Part shown: positions 7,689 through 16,123 of the stretch, piece by piece
How positions within the stretch are numbered: the stretch's first letter is position 1
Layout of the letters: each line of letters starts with the position of its first letter
NCBI RefSeq assembly: GCF_907163105.1
Contig: NZ_OU015321.1
Location: 434,001-498,000, forward strand
Reading direction: 5' to 3'
DNA: 64,000 nt
From: Cloacibacterium caeni
Lineage (GTDB): Bacteria; Bacteroidota; Bacteroidia; Flavobacteriales; Weeksellaceae
Made by a program: the position numbers and the translations under genes
The notes under the pieces: generated by a model
The model's database searches: none
The model's input: the letters and a program-made list of their open reading frames with translations, nothing else
Told to the model about the DNA's origin: nothing

Positions 7689-8879
7689 TTAAAAAATTAA
7701 AAGGTTTATGTCGTGATAAGTAAGGTCGAATTTGTCGCAAATCACTTTTTTGGTATGTCTGCCTTTGTACATGTAAAGCGATTGTTTCATTTCGTTTCTT
7801 TTCAAAAGCATATTCTCGAAACCACCTTCTTCGTCATAATTCAGGAGATAACTTAGGAAGAAATTAGAAATAGCTTTCGTAGTGGTTCTAGGCATTCTAG
7901 AAGATAAATTAGGTAATCCGCAATGAAGAATTTCGTGTTTAATGATGACAGGATTTTCGTGAGTGGTTACTTCTGTTGTTTCTATACAGCCGCCATAATC
8001 TATGGTCAAATCTATAATTACAGAGCCTTTTTTCATGGCTTTTACCATGTCTTCTGTCACTACATAAGGCATATTGAGTCTAGGTAATGCGCCAATTACT
8101 ACATCAGCTCTTCTCAATGCTTTTTTTAATTCTTTTGGGTCTATAATTGAAGTAGGAACTCTACTGTCTATAAGTGTGTGTAATCTTCTTAATTTAGATA
8201 AAGAATTATCAAAAACTCTTACACTTGCCCCTAAACCGATGGCTGCTTTCGTTGCAAATTCTCCTACAATTCCAGCTCCTAATACTACTACTTCTGTAGG
8301 ACGAACTCCGGTAATTCCACCGAGCATTAAGCCATTTGATTTTGCTAATAATTCTGATGCGTACAAAATGGAAATTCCACCTGCGATTTCGCCAATCAGT
8401 CTGATAAGTGACAACTGACGGTATTCATCCATAATGAATTCAAAAGCGATGGCATTAACCTTTTTTTCTGCTAATTTTTTAAAATAATCTTTGTCTCTTA
8501 AGTTAATTTGAAGTGCAGAAACCAAATAAGCATTTGGTTTTAAAAATTCCATTTCTTCTTCGGTTGGTGGATTGATTTTAAGAACTAAATCTTGTCCGTA
8601 CACTTCTGCTTGACTGGTTGTAATCTGAGCTCCTGCTTCAGAAAACTGTAAATCGGTGAAAAAAGAACCTTCACCAGCGCCAGCTTCTAAAATAATATCA
8701 TGACCATGTTCTACCAAAACTTGTACTGCATCTGGAGTAATACACAGTCTTTTTTCGTGTAAACAGGTTTCTTTTGGAATACCAATGCTAAATTTTTTTC
8801 CTTTTTTCAGAACTTCTAATTTTTCCTCTTTAGGAATGAGTTGTTCTTCAGTAAAAGGTGTAAATATGGTAGAACTCAT
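7689..8879 (-). CDS. ald: alanine dehydrogenase
   Basis: 396 residues of the AlaDH/PNT family. N-terminal substrate domain with IGIPKETCLHEKRLCITPD. The NAD-binding Rossmann motif GITGVRPTEVVVLGAGIVGEFA lies near residue 195, and DLTIDYGGCIETT near residue 290. It interconverts L-alanine and pyruvate with NAD. The sequence matches the divergent long-N-terminus alanine dehydrogenase-like branch common in Flavobacteriia, so exact substrate is inferred. Monocistronic with an 83-bp gap to tsaE. Confidence 0.85.
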   Translation of the reverse strand: MSSTIFTPFTEEQLIPKEEKLEVLKKGKKFSIGIPKETCLHEKRLCITPDAVQVLVEHGHDIILEAGAGEGSFFTDLQFSEAGAQITTSQAEVYGQDLVLKINPPTEEEMEFLKPNAYLVSALQINLRDKDYFKKLAEKKVNAIAFEFIMDEYRQLSLIRLIGEIAGGISILYASELLAKSNGLMLGGITGVRPTEVVVLGAGIVGEFATKAAIGLGASVRVFDNSLSKLRRLHTLIDSRVPTSIIDPKELKKALRRADVVIGALPRLNMPYVVTEDMVKAMKKGSVIIDLTIDYGGCIETTEVTTHENPVIIKHEILHCGLPNLSSRMPRTTTKAISNFFLSYLLNYDEEGGFENMLLKRNEMKQSLYMYKGRHTKKVICDKFDLTYHDINLLIF

Positions 8880-8962
8880 TGTTTTAAATTTTAAGCTACA
8901 AAGATAGCGAAAAATGGGATAGGTAAAACCTTAGAAATCATGGATTCTTTCTAAGGAAAATT

Positions 8963-9376
8963 TTAGTAGAAAACAATTTCTCTATAATCACCATGATTGG
9001 TAATTGTCATTTTATGGTGAGGTAAATCTGCCAATTCTTCTTCGTAGATTTCTGGCCATTCTATAATGCAGAGAAAAGCATTGTCTAGATATTCTTCAAT
9101 CCCAAAATCATAGGCTTCTTCTATTTTTTTCAGTCGATAAAGGTCAAAATGAAAAACTTTTCCTTTCGGTGAATGGTATTCGTTTACGATAGCATAAGTA
9201 GGCGAAGAAACTTCGTCTGTGCTTCCTAAACTTCTCATCAAAAACTGAGAAAATGTGGTTTTGCCAGCACCTAAGTTTCCTTTTAATAAAAGGATATTGT
9301 GTTTTAAATTGGGCAAAATTTCATCTACTACTTTTTGCCAATCTTCAATTTTTTCTATTTGGAATGTTTGAGACAT
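8963..9376 (-). CDS. tsaE: tRNA t6A biosynthesis ATPase TsaE
   Basis: 137 residues. Walker A LLLKGNLGAGKTTFSQFL (residues ~29-46), the SPTYAIVNEY switch motif and the HFDLYRL Walker-B-like motif, ending with the IEWPE signature, are all diagnostic of TsaE (YjeE). It is the ATPase that regulates the TsaBD complex making N6-threonylcarbamoyladenosine at A37 of ANN-decoding tRNAs. Between porX and ald, same strand. Confidence 0.95.
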   Translation of the reverse strand: MSQTFQIEKIEDWQKVVDEILPNLKHNILLLKGNLGAGKTTFSQFLMRSLGSTDEVSSPTYAIVNEYHSPKGKVFHFDLYRLKKIEEAYDFGIEEYLDNAFLCIIEWPEIYEEELADLPHHKMTITNHGDYREIVFY

Positions 9377-9425
9377 GTTTTTTTGAAAATTTTTTCAAAA
9401 ATACGGAATTGTTATGGTGTAAAAA

Positions 9426-9455
9426 AGCGGAAAAAATCTACAGATTTTTTCCGCT
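9426..9455. terminator. strong hairpin terminator between porX and tsaE
   Basis: Perfect arms of AGCGGAAAAAATCT and its complement around an ACAG loop. It follows the porX stop on the minus strand. The A/T content inside the arms gives it a T run on either strand. Confidence 0.8.
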
Positions 9456-9487
9456 CCATGCCTAAGTATAAATAAACTATGAAAAAA

Positions 9488-11029
9488 CTACTTAGGTTCT
9501 AAAATACTGATAGGTATAATGATTTCTTCTAGTGAAATTCCGCCATGTTGATAGGTGTCTTTGTAATAATTCACAAAGTGGTTGTAATTTTTTGGATAAG
9601 CCAAAAAGATGTTGTTTTTCGCAAAAATATATTTGCTGCTGAGATTTCCTTTGGGTAAAAACAATTTTTCTGGATTGGTAATTGCCCAAACATCTTTTTC
9701 GTCATAAGTGAGAGATTTTCCTGTTTTATAACGAATGTTGGTGCTGGTTTCTCTATCGCCTACAACTTGCGAAGGTTTTTTTACATAAACCATTCCGTGG
9801 TCAGTTGTAATCACGAGTTTGAAACCTTGTTCCGCTGCGAGTTTAATAATTTTTAAGATAGAAGAATTTTCAAACCAATTTACAGTAAGACTTCTGAAAG
9901 TTTTATCATCTCTAATCAATTGGTCTACAATGTGATTATCCGTTTTAGCATGCGAAAGAATATCGATGAAATTATAGACAATTACCAATAAATCATTGTT
10001 TTTATGTTGGTTAAAATCATCTAAAATCTTGCGCTCAAAATCTGCATTCAGAACTTTCAAATATTTCATGGACTTGTTTTGTAGTCCAATTCTTTTCATC
10101 TGGTCTTCTAAAAATTCACGTTCGTGCTCGTTTTTATTGCCTTCTTCATTGTCATTAAACCATTTGTCTGGAAAACGTTTTTCGATTTCTGAAGGCATTA
10201 AACCTGCGAAAAATGAATTTCTGGCGTATTGAGTAGCAGTTGGTAAAATGCTGAAATATTCGTCTTCTGAAACCTTGTTGTAAAACCTTGCGAAAAGCGG
10301 TTCTATCACTTTCCATTGGTCATATCTCAAATTATCAACCATCAGAAGCAAAACTTTGTCTTTCTCTAAAACGGGTTTTACTTTTTCCTTAAAAGCAGTG
10401 TGAGACATAATTGGTTTTTCTGTGCTGTGAAGCCATTCTTCGTAATTTTTTTCTATAAATTTAGAAAACTGAATGTTGGCTTCTTCTTTTTGAGATTGTA
10501 ATAAATCTGCAAACTCATTGTCAAAAACTTTATCGAATTTGATTTCCCAATTCAAGATTTTCTTGTAATATTCTGCCCATTCTTGGTAAGTGTTTACATA
10601 GCTGAGTTCCATCGAAAGATTACGAAAACCTTGTTGATATTCTAACTTGGTTTTTTGCTCTACCAAATCGTCTTCTTGAAGATTTTTTTTCAGCGAAAGC
10701 AAAACCTGATTGGGGTTTACAGGTTTTAGAATGTAATCAGAAATCTGTGAACCGATGGCTTGTTCCATGATGTGTTCTTCTTCGTTTTTGGTTACCATCA
10801 CGATTTTTATAGAAGAATCTAAATCCTTAAGCATGGGAATGGCTTCTAAACCAGAAATTCCAGGCATGTTTTCGTCTAAAAGTGCGAGTTGAAATTTTTC
10901 GTTTTCTATTAATTCTAGTGCTTCGTTTACGTTGTTCACTGGCGTTACGTTATAGCCTTTGTTTTCTAGAAAAACGATATGTGGTTTGAGTAAATCTACT
11001 TCATCATCTATCCAAATTATTTTTGACAT
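9488..11029 (-). CDS. porX: PorX, T9SS response regulator with PglZ domain
   Basis: 513 residues. An N-terminal CheY-like receiver (1-120) has acidic pocket D8/D9, phosphoacceptor D52 in LLDENMPG and conserved Lys near 103 in ILKPVNP. After a helical linker comes an alkaline-phosphatase-superfamily PglZ domain (about 210-513) with metal-site motifs MVDNLRYDQW and TTDHGMVYV. This fusion is PorX, which with the sensor PorY controls the type IX secretion system and is reported to act on nucleotides through PglZ. It is the last conserved gene before the accessory island. Confidence 0.93.
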   Translation of the reverse strand: MSKIIWIDDEVDLLKPHIVFLENKGYNVTPVNNVNEALELIENEKFQLALLDENMPGISGLEAIPMLKDLDSSIKIVMVTKNEEEHIMEQAIGSQISDYILKPVNPNQVLLSLKKNLQEDDLVEQKTKLEYQQGFRNLSMELSYVNTYQEWAEYYKKILNWEIKFDKVFDNEFADLLQSQKEEANIQFSKFIEKNYEEWLHSTEKPIMSHTAFKEKVKPVLEKDKVLLLMVDNLRYDQWKVIEPLFARFYNKVSEDEYFSILPTATQYARNSFFAGLMPSEIEKRFPDKWFNDNEEGNKNEHEREFLEDQMKRIGLQNKSMKYLKVLNADFERKILDDFNQHKNNDLLVIVYNFIDILSHAKTDNHIVDQLIRDDKTFRSLTVNWFENSSILKIIKLAAEQGFKLVITTDHGMVYVKKPSQVVGDRETSTNIRYKTGKSLTYDEKDVWAITNPEKLFLPKGNLSSKYIFAKNNIFLAYPKNYNHFVNYYKDTYQHGGISLEEIIIPISILEPK

Positions 11030-11505
11030 AAATTATTTTTTAGGTTAAGATATAGGTTGAGGTAAAGGATAAGGTTAAGAAGTTAGACGTTTCATCTTAC
11101 ATCTTCTGACTTCCTGCTCCAAATTATCTCTCCCAAAAATACGCCAAAACTGTCTTAAATATTGTATAAAATAATTTGAAATTGGTTAAAAATCTGTTAA
11201 ACTAAAATGAGTATTGAGTTTACTGATAAAGCTGAGGTTCTTTTATCCCTTGAGAAATTAAAACTGTTTTATTCATTTCAAAATGAGCTTTTGTCCTTTT
11301 ATTTAAGTATTTTTTTATGAAAACAGTCTTTCAAAGCATCAATAACTCAATGTTAAATACCCAACTTTTAGCATTTTTAATCTTAACTAAAAAACAAACA
11401 TTCTTTAAATCTGGTTTCTGAGTTTATCGAAGAATAAACGAGGTCAAAATTTTATTTTTTTGAAAACTATTTTCTAAAAAAAGGAGTTGTGCAACAGTTA
11501 CGCCT
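11030..11505. other. non-coding left edge of the island
   Basis: No gene. From porX outward: imperfect quasi-repeats (AAGGTTAAG, 11041-11085), the left copy of the 21-bp direct repeat (11186-11206), AT-rich sequence, then a diverged right half of the 180-bp junction element. That half is recognisable from about 11385 (AAAACAAACNTTCT) to GAGTTGTGCAAC at 11484-11495, followed by ACGCCT and the first cassette boundary GTTAGCAG at 11506. Confidence 0.6.
11186..11206. repeat. left 21-bp direct repeat of the island
   Basis: Begins TTAAAAATCTG and ends TTAAACTAAA. An identical 21-bp copy in the same orientation lies at 35138-35158, just upstream of the HD-domain gene. The two copies bracket all cassette and transposon material, so they may mark the integration site (att-like duplication). 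Confidence 0.55.
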
Positions 11506-11506
11506 G

Positions 11507-11968
11507 TTAGCAGAAGTTGTTAATCCTTTTTAATATTCCGCCAGTAATATATTTTTCAGTTCCTTTATAATAATAACTAAAATTTAGATAATCATTGAAA
11601 GTTCCAGTATCTTCTTTACCATTGGAAAAATAATATTCAAAAAATTTACTTGGCCCAAACTCGAACTCATTTTTTTTAATTCTGCAAGTATAAAAATTCA
11701 CTCCATTTGGATTTTTATAACCATAATATAATCCTTTCCATTCAGCATCAAATAATCTGCATAACGTCTCACCAAAATAAGCAGTTAATTCAGCTTCTAG
11801 CTTTTCTCTTTCGTCATTATTTCTTGGAAATTCATTTTCAAGAATTAAATCAATTTCAATCTTTAAGCTGTTAATTGAGAAATCAAGATTATAACCTTTT
11901 TTTCTATATTCCATAGCGAAAATTTCAGCTGTTTTTTTTGGATCATCAGTTTTTAACGGTTCTATCAT
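11507..11968 (-). CDS. hypothetical protein (cassette 1)
   Basis: 153 residues if started at ATG 11968; an open extension upstream runs into the junction and is ignored. Cytosolic, acidic, no signal peptide. The segment LEAELTAYFGETLCRLFDAEWKGLYYGY resembles the DUF3806-like pattern (a helix ending in a YxGE(T/V)L motif then a W-containing strand), but this is a weak similarity. Its stop codon TAA lies inside the cassette boundary box. Function unknown. Confidence 0.65.
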   Translation of the reverse strand: MIEPLKTDDPKKTAEIFAMEYRKKGYNLDFSINSLKIEIDLILENEFPRNNDEREKLEAELTAYFGETLCRLFDAEWKGLYYGYKNPNGVNFYTCRIKKNEFEFGPSKFFEYYFSNGKEDTGTFNDYLNFSYYYKGTEKYITGGILKRINNFC

Positions 11969-12012
11969 ACAATTTCTGCTAACGGTTCGGCGGATTTGTA
12001 AGCTCCCCATTT

Positions 12013-12894
12013 TCAGTACACTTCAAAAGTAGAATTTTTTCGTGATATTTTATTGATGTTGTTGTCGGATGTGGAAAAGCGGGCAGGAAAAGTGCTGGCC
12101 TTAGCCTGGGCTTGCTGTCCATTTTTCCACATCACAGGTGATAATCCGCCCAGTGAATCATGCGGCCTTTCGTAATTGTAATCCCTTACCCATTCCTCCG
12201 TAACACTTCTTACTTCATCCAAACTTTCAAAAATATATGCATCCAGGACCTGATTCCTGTAGGTTTTGTTGAAGCGTTCAATATAGGCATTCTGTGTAGG
12301 TTTCCCCGGCTGGATATATGCAAAGTTGATCTCGTTTACCCTGCTCCAGACTTCAGCAATATTTGCAATGAACTCCGGTCCATTATCCATGCGTATTTTC
12401 TCAGGCTTTCCGTAGCGGTTCACCAGATGGTTCAGAATCCAGATCACCCGCGAACTTTTCAAACTATAATCTGCCTCAATGTGAAGGATTTCCCGGTTGT
12501 AATCATCAATCACATTAAAACTGCGGAACTTTCTTCCGTTGGAGAGAACATCGCTCATAAAATCAATACTCCATGTGTGAGTAAATGTTTCCGGCACCTC
12601 CAAGGGCGATTTTACTCTGGCTGGGAGACGTTTCTTAACCTTGCGACGCAACGGAAGTTTCATCTCTTTGTAGATACGGTGCAGCCGCTTATGATTGATC
12701 TTTTTTCCACGGTTGCGCAGACGGTAATAGTATTTCCAGAAACCTTCTCTCGGATGGTTCTGTGTAAGCTGTTCAAGTTCCATCATCACCGTAGAATCAT
12801 CTTTCAGTGAGCGGTAATGAAAACTGCTTCTGCTTAGTTTAAGTACGCGTAAAGCCTTGCCGGAATCCTTCGGACGGAGTTTCTGGATTTCCAT
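12013..12894 (-). CDS. IS3-family transposase OrfB (DDE catalytic part)
   Basis: 293 residues. HTH_21 region (residues 40-95), then an rve integrase core with [18 protein letters not shown] (first Asp), [10 protein letters not shown] (second Asp) and the [19 protein letters not shown] region holding the catalytic Glu, and a final [12 protein letters not shown]. Normally made as an OrfAB fusion by -1 frameshifting. The ATG at 12894 may only be internal to the fusion. Confidence 0.93.
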   Translation of the reverse strand: MEIQKLRPKDSGKALRVLKLSRSSFHYRSLKDDSTVMMELEQLTQNHPREGFWKYYYRLRNRGKKINHKRLHRIYKEMKLPLRRKVKKRLPARVKSPLEVPETFTHTWSIDFMSDVLSNGRKFRSFNVIDDYNREILHIEADYSLKSSRVIWILNHLVNRYGKPEKIRMDNGPEFIANIAEVWSRVNEINFAYIQPGKPTQNAYIERFNKTYRNQVLDAYIFESLDEVRSVTEEWVRDYNYERPHDSLGGLSPVMWKNGQQAQAKASTFPARFSTSDNNINKISRKNSTFEVY

Positions 12895-12920
12895 GATAAT
12901 CTCCCGTTTCCGACAAGGCT

Positions 12921-13187
12921 TTAAAGCTTTTTTTCGATAATGTATTTTGCTACGTCAAGTTCCATTGCCAGATTGGCGTACATACGCTTCAAGCGTGCAT
13001 TTTCCTCTTCAAGTTCCTTCACCCGCTTAAGTTCACTGGCTTCCATCCCATTGTACTTTTGACGCCACTTGTATAAAGTAGCCGTGCTGATGCTATTTTC
13101 CCTAGCCAGTTCCTCGGCACTGCGGCCACCGGAAAAATCCTTTAAAATACCTGCAATCTTTGCAGGACTGAATGTGCTCTTTTTCAT
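12921..13187 (-). CDS. IS3-family transposase OrfA (HTH)
   Basis: 88 residues. An N-terminal helix-turn-helix ([25 protein letters not shown]... TLYKWRQKY) binds the IS ends, and a C-terminal leucine zipper-like coil ([22 protein letters not shown]) follows. The last codons overlap an A7G slippery tract leading into orfB. Same strand as orfB and 26 bp before its ATG. Confidence 0.92.
   Translation of the reverse strand: MKKSTFSPAKIAGILKDFSGGRSAEELARENSISTATLYKWRQKYNGMEASELKRVKELEEENARLKRMYANLAMELDVAKYIIEKKL
12927..12933 (-). other. putative -1 programmed frameshift site A-AAA-AAG
   Basis: Read on the minus strand, a run of seven A followed by G sits at the end of orfA (codons GAA AAA AAG CTT TAA). 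Slipping back one base joins orfA to the frame that runs into orfB, the standard way IS3 elements make OrfAB transposase. Confidence 0.7.
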
Positions 13188-13321
13188 TGTCTTAATTACG
13201 ATTTAAAGTTAATAATTTTATACTTTTAAACCGTACTGTTTTCGGGGGAGCTTACAGATTTGCGAAGTCCCGAGAAGGAAGTTTACTTCCGTTCTTAGGG
13301 TTTTGAAAATTCATAGTACAA

Positions 13322-13501
13322 GTTGCACTACTCAAATATACTAAAACTTTTATAAAAACCATATTGTACAACTTCAATAACTCCATTGTAAGCGCTCTAA
13401 ATTTTAATATTTTAAAAACAAACCTCTCTAAAATTGCTTCTAAAGAGGTCTAAATTTTTATTTTTTGAAAACTATTTTCTAAAAAAAAAGAGTTGTGCAA
13501 C
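13322..13501. repeat. 180-bp junction element, copy A
   Basis: Ends GTTGCACTACTC and GAGTTGTGCAAC form 12-bp inverted repeats with one mismatch. Inside are the AACCTCTCT/AAGAGGT hairpin (about 13422-13450) and, on the minus strand, a TATATTTG promoter box at 13333-13340. Near-identical copies are at 14136, 15061 and 16198. Confidence 0.75.
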
Positions 13502-13528
13502 AGCTACCTATATTGTAGGCAGTTTCTC

Positions 13529-14032
13529 TTATTCAAGTTTATGTTTTTTTTGATATACAGATATTAAACTATTATTTTTTTTATCATCAAAAATTATTTT
13601 ATCATTTACAATTCTGCCTTTTAAAAATGTTCTTATATAAATTTTAGTTTTACTTCCATTTGAAGGAGCAAAAGATTCAAGCTCAATAGTATTTCCTGAA
13701 ATTTTGTATTTTCCTCCATACCAAATTGTTTCTTTAGTTCTATAAGAAAAGTTTTTGTAATATTTTAAAGAAGAATCTTTGTAAAATCCGTCATTATGAA
13801 ATTCCAAAACCATAGGATTTTTTATTTCATTTTCATTATAATATCTTCCTTCAAATATTTGTATATAATATGCGGTTGTATCAATCTTTTTTAGATTTTC
13901 CACACTTGGTTTTTCAGTAAAAATATAATTCATATTTTTTCCGAGTTTCGGTTCTCCATTCTTGTCATATTCCACGATATATGATTTACAACCTAATAGA
14001 AAAAATAGCAATAAAAAAATTAAGATTTTCAT
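13529..14032 (-). CDS. lipoprotein of unknown function (cassette 2)
   Basis: 167 residues starting at ATG 14032; the much longer open frame upstream is only the junction. A lipobox LLFFLLGCKS (Cys ~14) marks a lipoprotein. The mature part contains a KIDTTAYYIQIFEGRYYNE strand pair, a YGGKYKISGNTIELESFAP segment and a KIIFDDKKN ending, typical of small lipocalin-like or beta-sandwich lipoproteins in Bacteroidota. I do not recognise the family. It would be driven by the promoter box in the next junction (14147-14154). Confidence 0.75.
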   Translation of the reverse strand: MKILIFLLLFFLLGCKSYIVEYDKNGEPKLGKNMNYIFTEKPSVENLKKIDTTAYYIQIFEGRYYNENEIKNPMVLEFHNDGFYKDSSLKYYKNFSYRTKETIWYGGKYKISGNTIELESFAPSNGSKTKIYIRTFLKGRIVNDKIIFDDKKNNSLISVYQKKHKLE

Positions 14033-14061
14033 ATATGTTTTTTTATGAAATTGCCTACAAC

Positions 14062-14325
14062 GGTTCGGCGGATTTGCGAAGTCCCGAGAAGGAAGTTTAC
14101 TTCCGTTCGTGAGATTTTGCAAATTCATAGTGCAAGTTGCACTACTCAAATATACTAAAACTTTTATAAAAACCATATTGTACAACATAAAAAACACCAT
14201 TATAAGCGCTCTAAATTTTAGCATTTTAAAAACAAACCTCTCTAAAATTGCTTCTAAAGAGGTTGAAATTTTATGTTTTTGAAAACTATTTTCTAAAAAA
14301 AAGGAGTTGTGCAACAGCTACCTAA
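14062..14325. repeat. attC-like junction 2
   Basis: Starts GGTTCGGCGGATTTGCGAAG and shows the palindrome GCGAAGTCCCGAG...GTGAGATTTTGC with inner GGAAG/CTTCC, then copy B of the 180-bp element, and ends AACAGCTACCTAA. It joins cassette 2 (AAC 14059-14061) to cassette 3 (GTTAG at 14326). Confidence 0.6.
14136..14315. repeat. 180-bp junction element, copy B
   Basis: Same ends as copy A (GTTGCACTACTC / GAGTTGTGCAAC) and nearly the same interior. Minus-strand TATATTTG box at 14147-14154, upstream of the cassette-2 lipoprotein gene. Confidence 0.75.
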
Positions 14326-14342
14326 GTTAGTGGCAGTAACAA

Positions 14343-14600
14343 TTAATCGTAATGAAATCTACATTTTGCAATTTGAATTTCACCTTCTTCATAACGATAA
14401 ATTAATCGATGTTCATCGTCAATTCTTCTTGACCAAAATCCTGAATATTTATGTTTTAAAGGTTCTGGCTTTCCAATTCCTTCAAAAGGATTTCTAGAAA
14501 TATCTTTTAATAAATCGTTAATTCTCTTTAATTTCTTTTTATCAGTTTTTTGCCAATATAAATAATCTTCCCAAGATTCATCTACAAAAATATATTTCAT
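14343..14600 (-). CDS. yoeB: YoeB/Txe-type toxin (cassette 3)
   Basis: 85 residues of the RelE superfamily, Txe/YoeB branch: start MKYIFVDESWEDYLYW, core NDLLKDISRNPFEGIGKPEPL, and the catalytic tail SGFWSRRIDDEHRLIYR...CRFHYD with the conserved Glu, Arg, His and final Tyr positions. It cleaves mRNA on the ribosome in known members. Follows its antitoxin gene by 2 bp. Toxin-antitoxin pairs are common stabilisers of cassette arrays. Confidence 0.92.
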   Translation of the reverse strand: MKYIFVDESWEDYLYWQKTDKKKLKRINDLLKDISRNPFEGIGKPEPLKHKYSGFWSRRIDDEHRLIYRYEEGEIQIAKCRFHYD

Positions 14601-14602
14601 AA

Positions 14603-14857
14603 TTAGTCTTCTGTTAATATTTTCTCAAAAGATTTATGAGTTTTTAATTTTTCAATCGCTGAATCCAAACGTATTTCATTTGCTCTAGAAGACAATTCGT
14701 GATTTGTTGCCATTAAAGAATTATATTCAGTTAAAGACATAACAACAATACCAGAATCTTTTCCACGGTTAATAATTAAGGTTTCAAAGTTTCTAGAAAC
14801 TTTGTCCAAATATGATTTTATATCTTTTCTAAAATCAGAAACACTTGCAATTAACAT
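14603..14857 (-). CDS. yefM: YefM/Phd-type antitoxin (cassette 3)
   Basis: 84 residues. The N-terminal Phd/YefM DNA-binding fold (SVSDFRKDIKSYLDKVSRN, LIINRGKDSGIVVMSLTEYNSLMAT) is followed by an acidic toxin-binding tail ending in KILTED. It neutralises the adjacent YoeB toxin and is expected to repress its own operon. Between the gene and the cassette end is an AT-rich ~85-bp promoter region. Confidence 0.92.
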   Translation of the reverse strand: MLIASVSDFRKDIKSYLDKVSRNFETLIINRGKDSGIVVMSLTEYNSLMATNHELSSRANEIRLDSAIEKLKTHKSFEKILTED

Positions 14858-14944
14858 ATTTTTGTATTTTTATTTGTACAAATATATGTACAAGTTTTAT
14901 TCCATGCAAATTTTAGAGTAATTTTTAGCGTCATTGACGCTAAC

Positions 14945-15249
14945 GGTTCTCGGCTTGGCGAAGTTGCCGAACCAAAACTTCATTAGTAGTACAAACTTTA
15001 AAATTAAGATAAAATGTCAAACGAAGCACTAAACGGCAATTTTGCCAAACCGATGTGCTTGTTGCACAACTCAAATATACAAAAAACTTGTATAAAAACC
15101 ATATTGTAAAACATGAAAAAACACCATTATAAGCGCTCTAAATTTTTACATTTTAAAAACAAACCTCTCTAAAATTGCTTCTAAAGAGGTAAAAATTTTA
15201 TGTTTTTGAAAACTATTTTCTAAAAAAAAGAGTTGTGCAACAGTTACCT
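14945..15249. repeat. attC-like junction 3
   Basis: A different core from its neighbours: GGTTCTCGGCTTGGCGAAGTTGCCG pairs with CGGCAATTTTGCCAAACCGA (14946-14970 with about 15030-15050), the usual shape with an unpaired GAAG/TTTT bulge. Copy C of the 180-bp element follows. Ends AACAGTTACCT before GTTATCTGCC (15250). The shared element but different core suggests element and core are separate modules. Confidence 0.65.
15061..15241. repeat. 180-bp junction element, copy C
   Basis: Ends GTTGCACAACTC and GAGTTGTGCAAC are a perfect 12-bp inverted pair here. Minus-strand TATATTTG box at 15072-15079, upstream of the yefM-yoeB cassette. Confidence 0.75.
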
Positions 15250-15266
15250 GTTATCTGCCGTTTTTT

Positions 15267-16094
15267 TTATTTTTCAATTTTCACATCAATATTTAGCGCT
15301 GGTTGTGCAATAGTTTTTTTCAACCAAGGACCATAAAAATTTCGATAATAAACATTCTTAAACATTGCTCCGCTCAAATAGATCCATCCATCGAATCCAT
15401 TCATTACTTGCATTGTTACAAAAAAATCCTGTTTGTTAATCCAAACATTTTTATCACTAACATCAAAAGAAAATGTTCCGTCTTTTATTTTATCTTTTGT
15501 TAATTCAATAGTTAAATTTTCGTTTAATAATGATATATCTGGAAGTCCGTCTTTTTTTGAATAAATATTGAAATTTATCAAAAGTGGTTTGTCAGTTTTC
15601 AAATCCACAATATTTAGATTAATTTTTTGCAATTTTATATTTTTGTTATTATTAAAATCTACACCAAATTCTTTTGATTTGTCTTCTTTGCTTCTTGCTG
15701 GATTAAAGCCAAATTGAACTTTTTTAGTTTTTGCATTTGTCCCCCAATTTTTTTCATAATATTTTTTGGGATTCAAAACCACTTCCTGAATTTCCACAAC
15801 CTTTTCATTCAGAGAAATTGTATGATTTCCATCTATGAAGTTTTGTATTGATTGTGAAAAATTTATAAAACCACCAATTTGAACGGTTAAATTTTTGTTT
15901 CGGTCAATATTTGTCAAATCAATTGAATAATTGCCATTTTCATCAGCAATTGCTCCAAAATTTTCATTTTCAATTCCAATTCTTGCGAATGGAATTGGTT
16001 CGTTATTTTCTTTTGAAATAATTTTTCCATTAATTGTTTGTGCAGTAAGAATTCCGTAAAATAATATTGTGAAAATTCCAAAAGTTTGTTTCAT
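15267..16094 (-). CDS. secreted CarboxypepD_reg-like domain protein (cassette 4)
   Basis: 275 residues. Signal peptide (1-18, ending ILTAQ). Residues 19-90 form a carboxypeptidase-regulatory-like beta-sandwich (TINGKIISKENNEPIPFARIGIENENFGAIADENGNYSIDLT). The C-terminal ~180 residues hold a conserved region with KKYYEKNWGTNAK and a strand-rich end. Similar proteins are common, unplaced cell-surface proteins of Flavobacteriia. It lacks a TonB plug, so it is not a TonB-dependent receptor. The junction upstream provides a promoter box (16209-16216). Confidence 0.85.
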   Translation of the reverse strand: MKQTFGIFTILFYGILTAQTINGKIISKENNEPIPFARIGIENENFGAIADENGNYSIDLTNIDRNKNLTVQIGGFINFSQSIQNFIDGNHTISLNEKVVEIQEVVLNPKKYYEKNWGTNAKTKKVQFGFNPARSKEDKSKEFGVDFNNNKNIKLQKINLNIVDLKTDKPLLINFNIYSKKDGLPDISLLNENLTIELTKDKIKDGTFSFDVSDKNVWINKQDFFVTMQVMNGFDGWIYLSGAMFKNVYYRNFYGPWLKKTIAQPALNIDVKIEK

Positions 16095-16123
16095 TGACGT
16101 TGTTTTTTAAAATGGCAGATAAC

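Larger units (their letters stand above)
11997..13256 (-). mobile_element. IS3-family element, IS407-type, 1260 bp
   Basis: Ends are TGTAAGCTCCCC and GGGGAGCTTACA, perfect 12-bp inverted repeats. The 4-bp target duplication GATT is at 11993-11996 and 13257-13260; removing the element restores the junction sequence GGCGGATTTGCGAAG seen in the other copies. It holds orfA and orfB with a frameshift site, all apparently intact. Four-bp duplications fit the IS407 subgroup. The exact target duplication shows a recent insertion. Confidence 0.9.
11984..13511. repeat. attC-like junction 1, split by an IS3-type element
   Basis: Without the IS (11997-13256) this is about 270 bp. It starts GGTTCGGCGGATTTGCGAAG, contains the palindrome GCGAAGTCCC.../...GGGTTTTGAAAAT with an inner GGAAG/CTTCC stem, then copy A of the 180-bp element, and ends AACAGCTACCT. 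It joins cassette 1 (AAC at 11981) and cassette 2 (ATTGTAGGC at 13512). Confidence 0.55.

Noticed and set aside
9488-11029. PglZ domain as a BREX/phage-defence marker
   Set aside because: It is fused to a receiver domain with phosphoacceptor D52, so it is the T9SS regulator PorX, and no BREX genes are nearby.
13529-14314. 261-residue version of the cassette-2 protein
   Set aside because: The extra N-terminal part is junction sequence; the lipoprotein signal starts at 14032.
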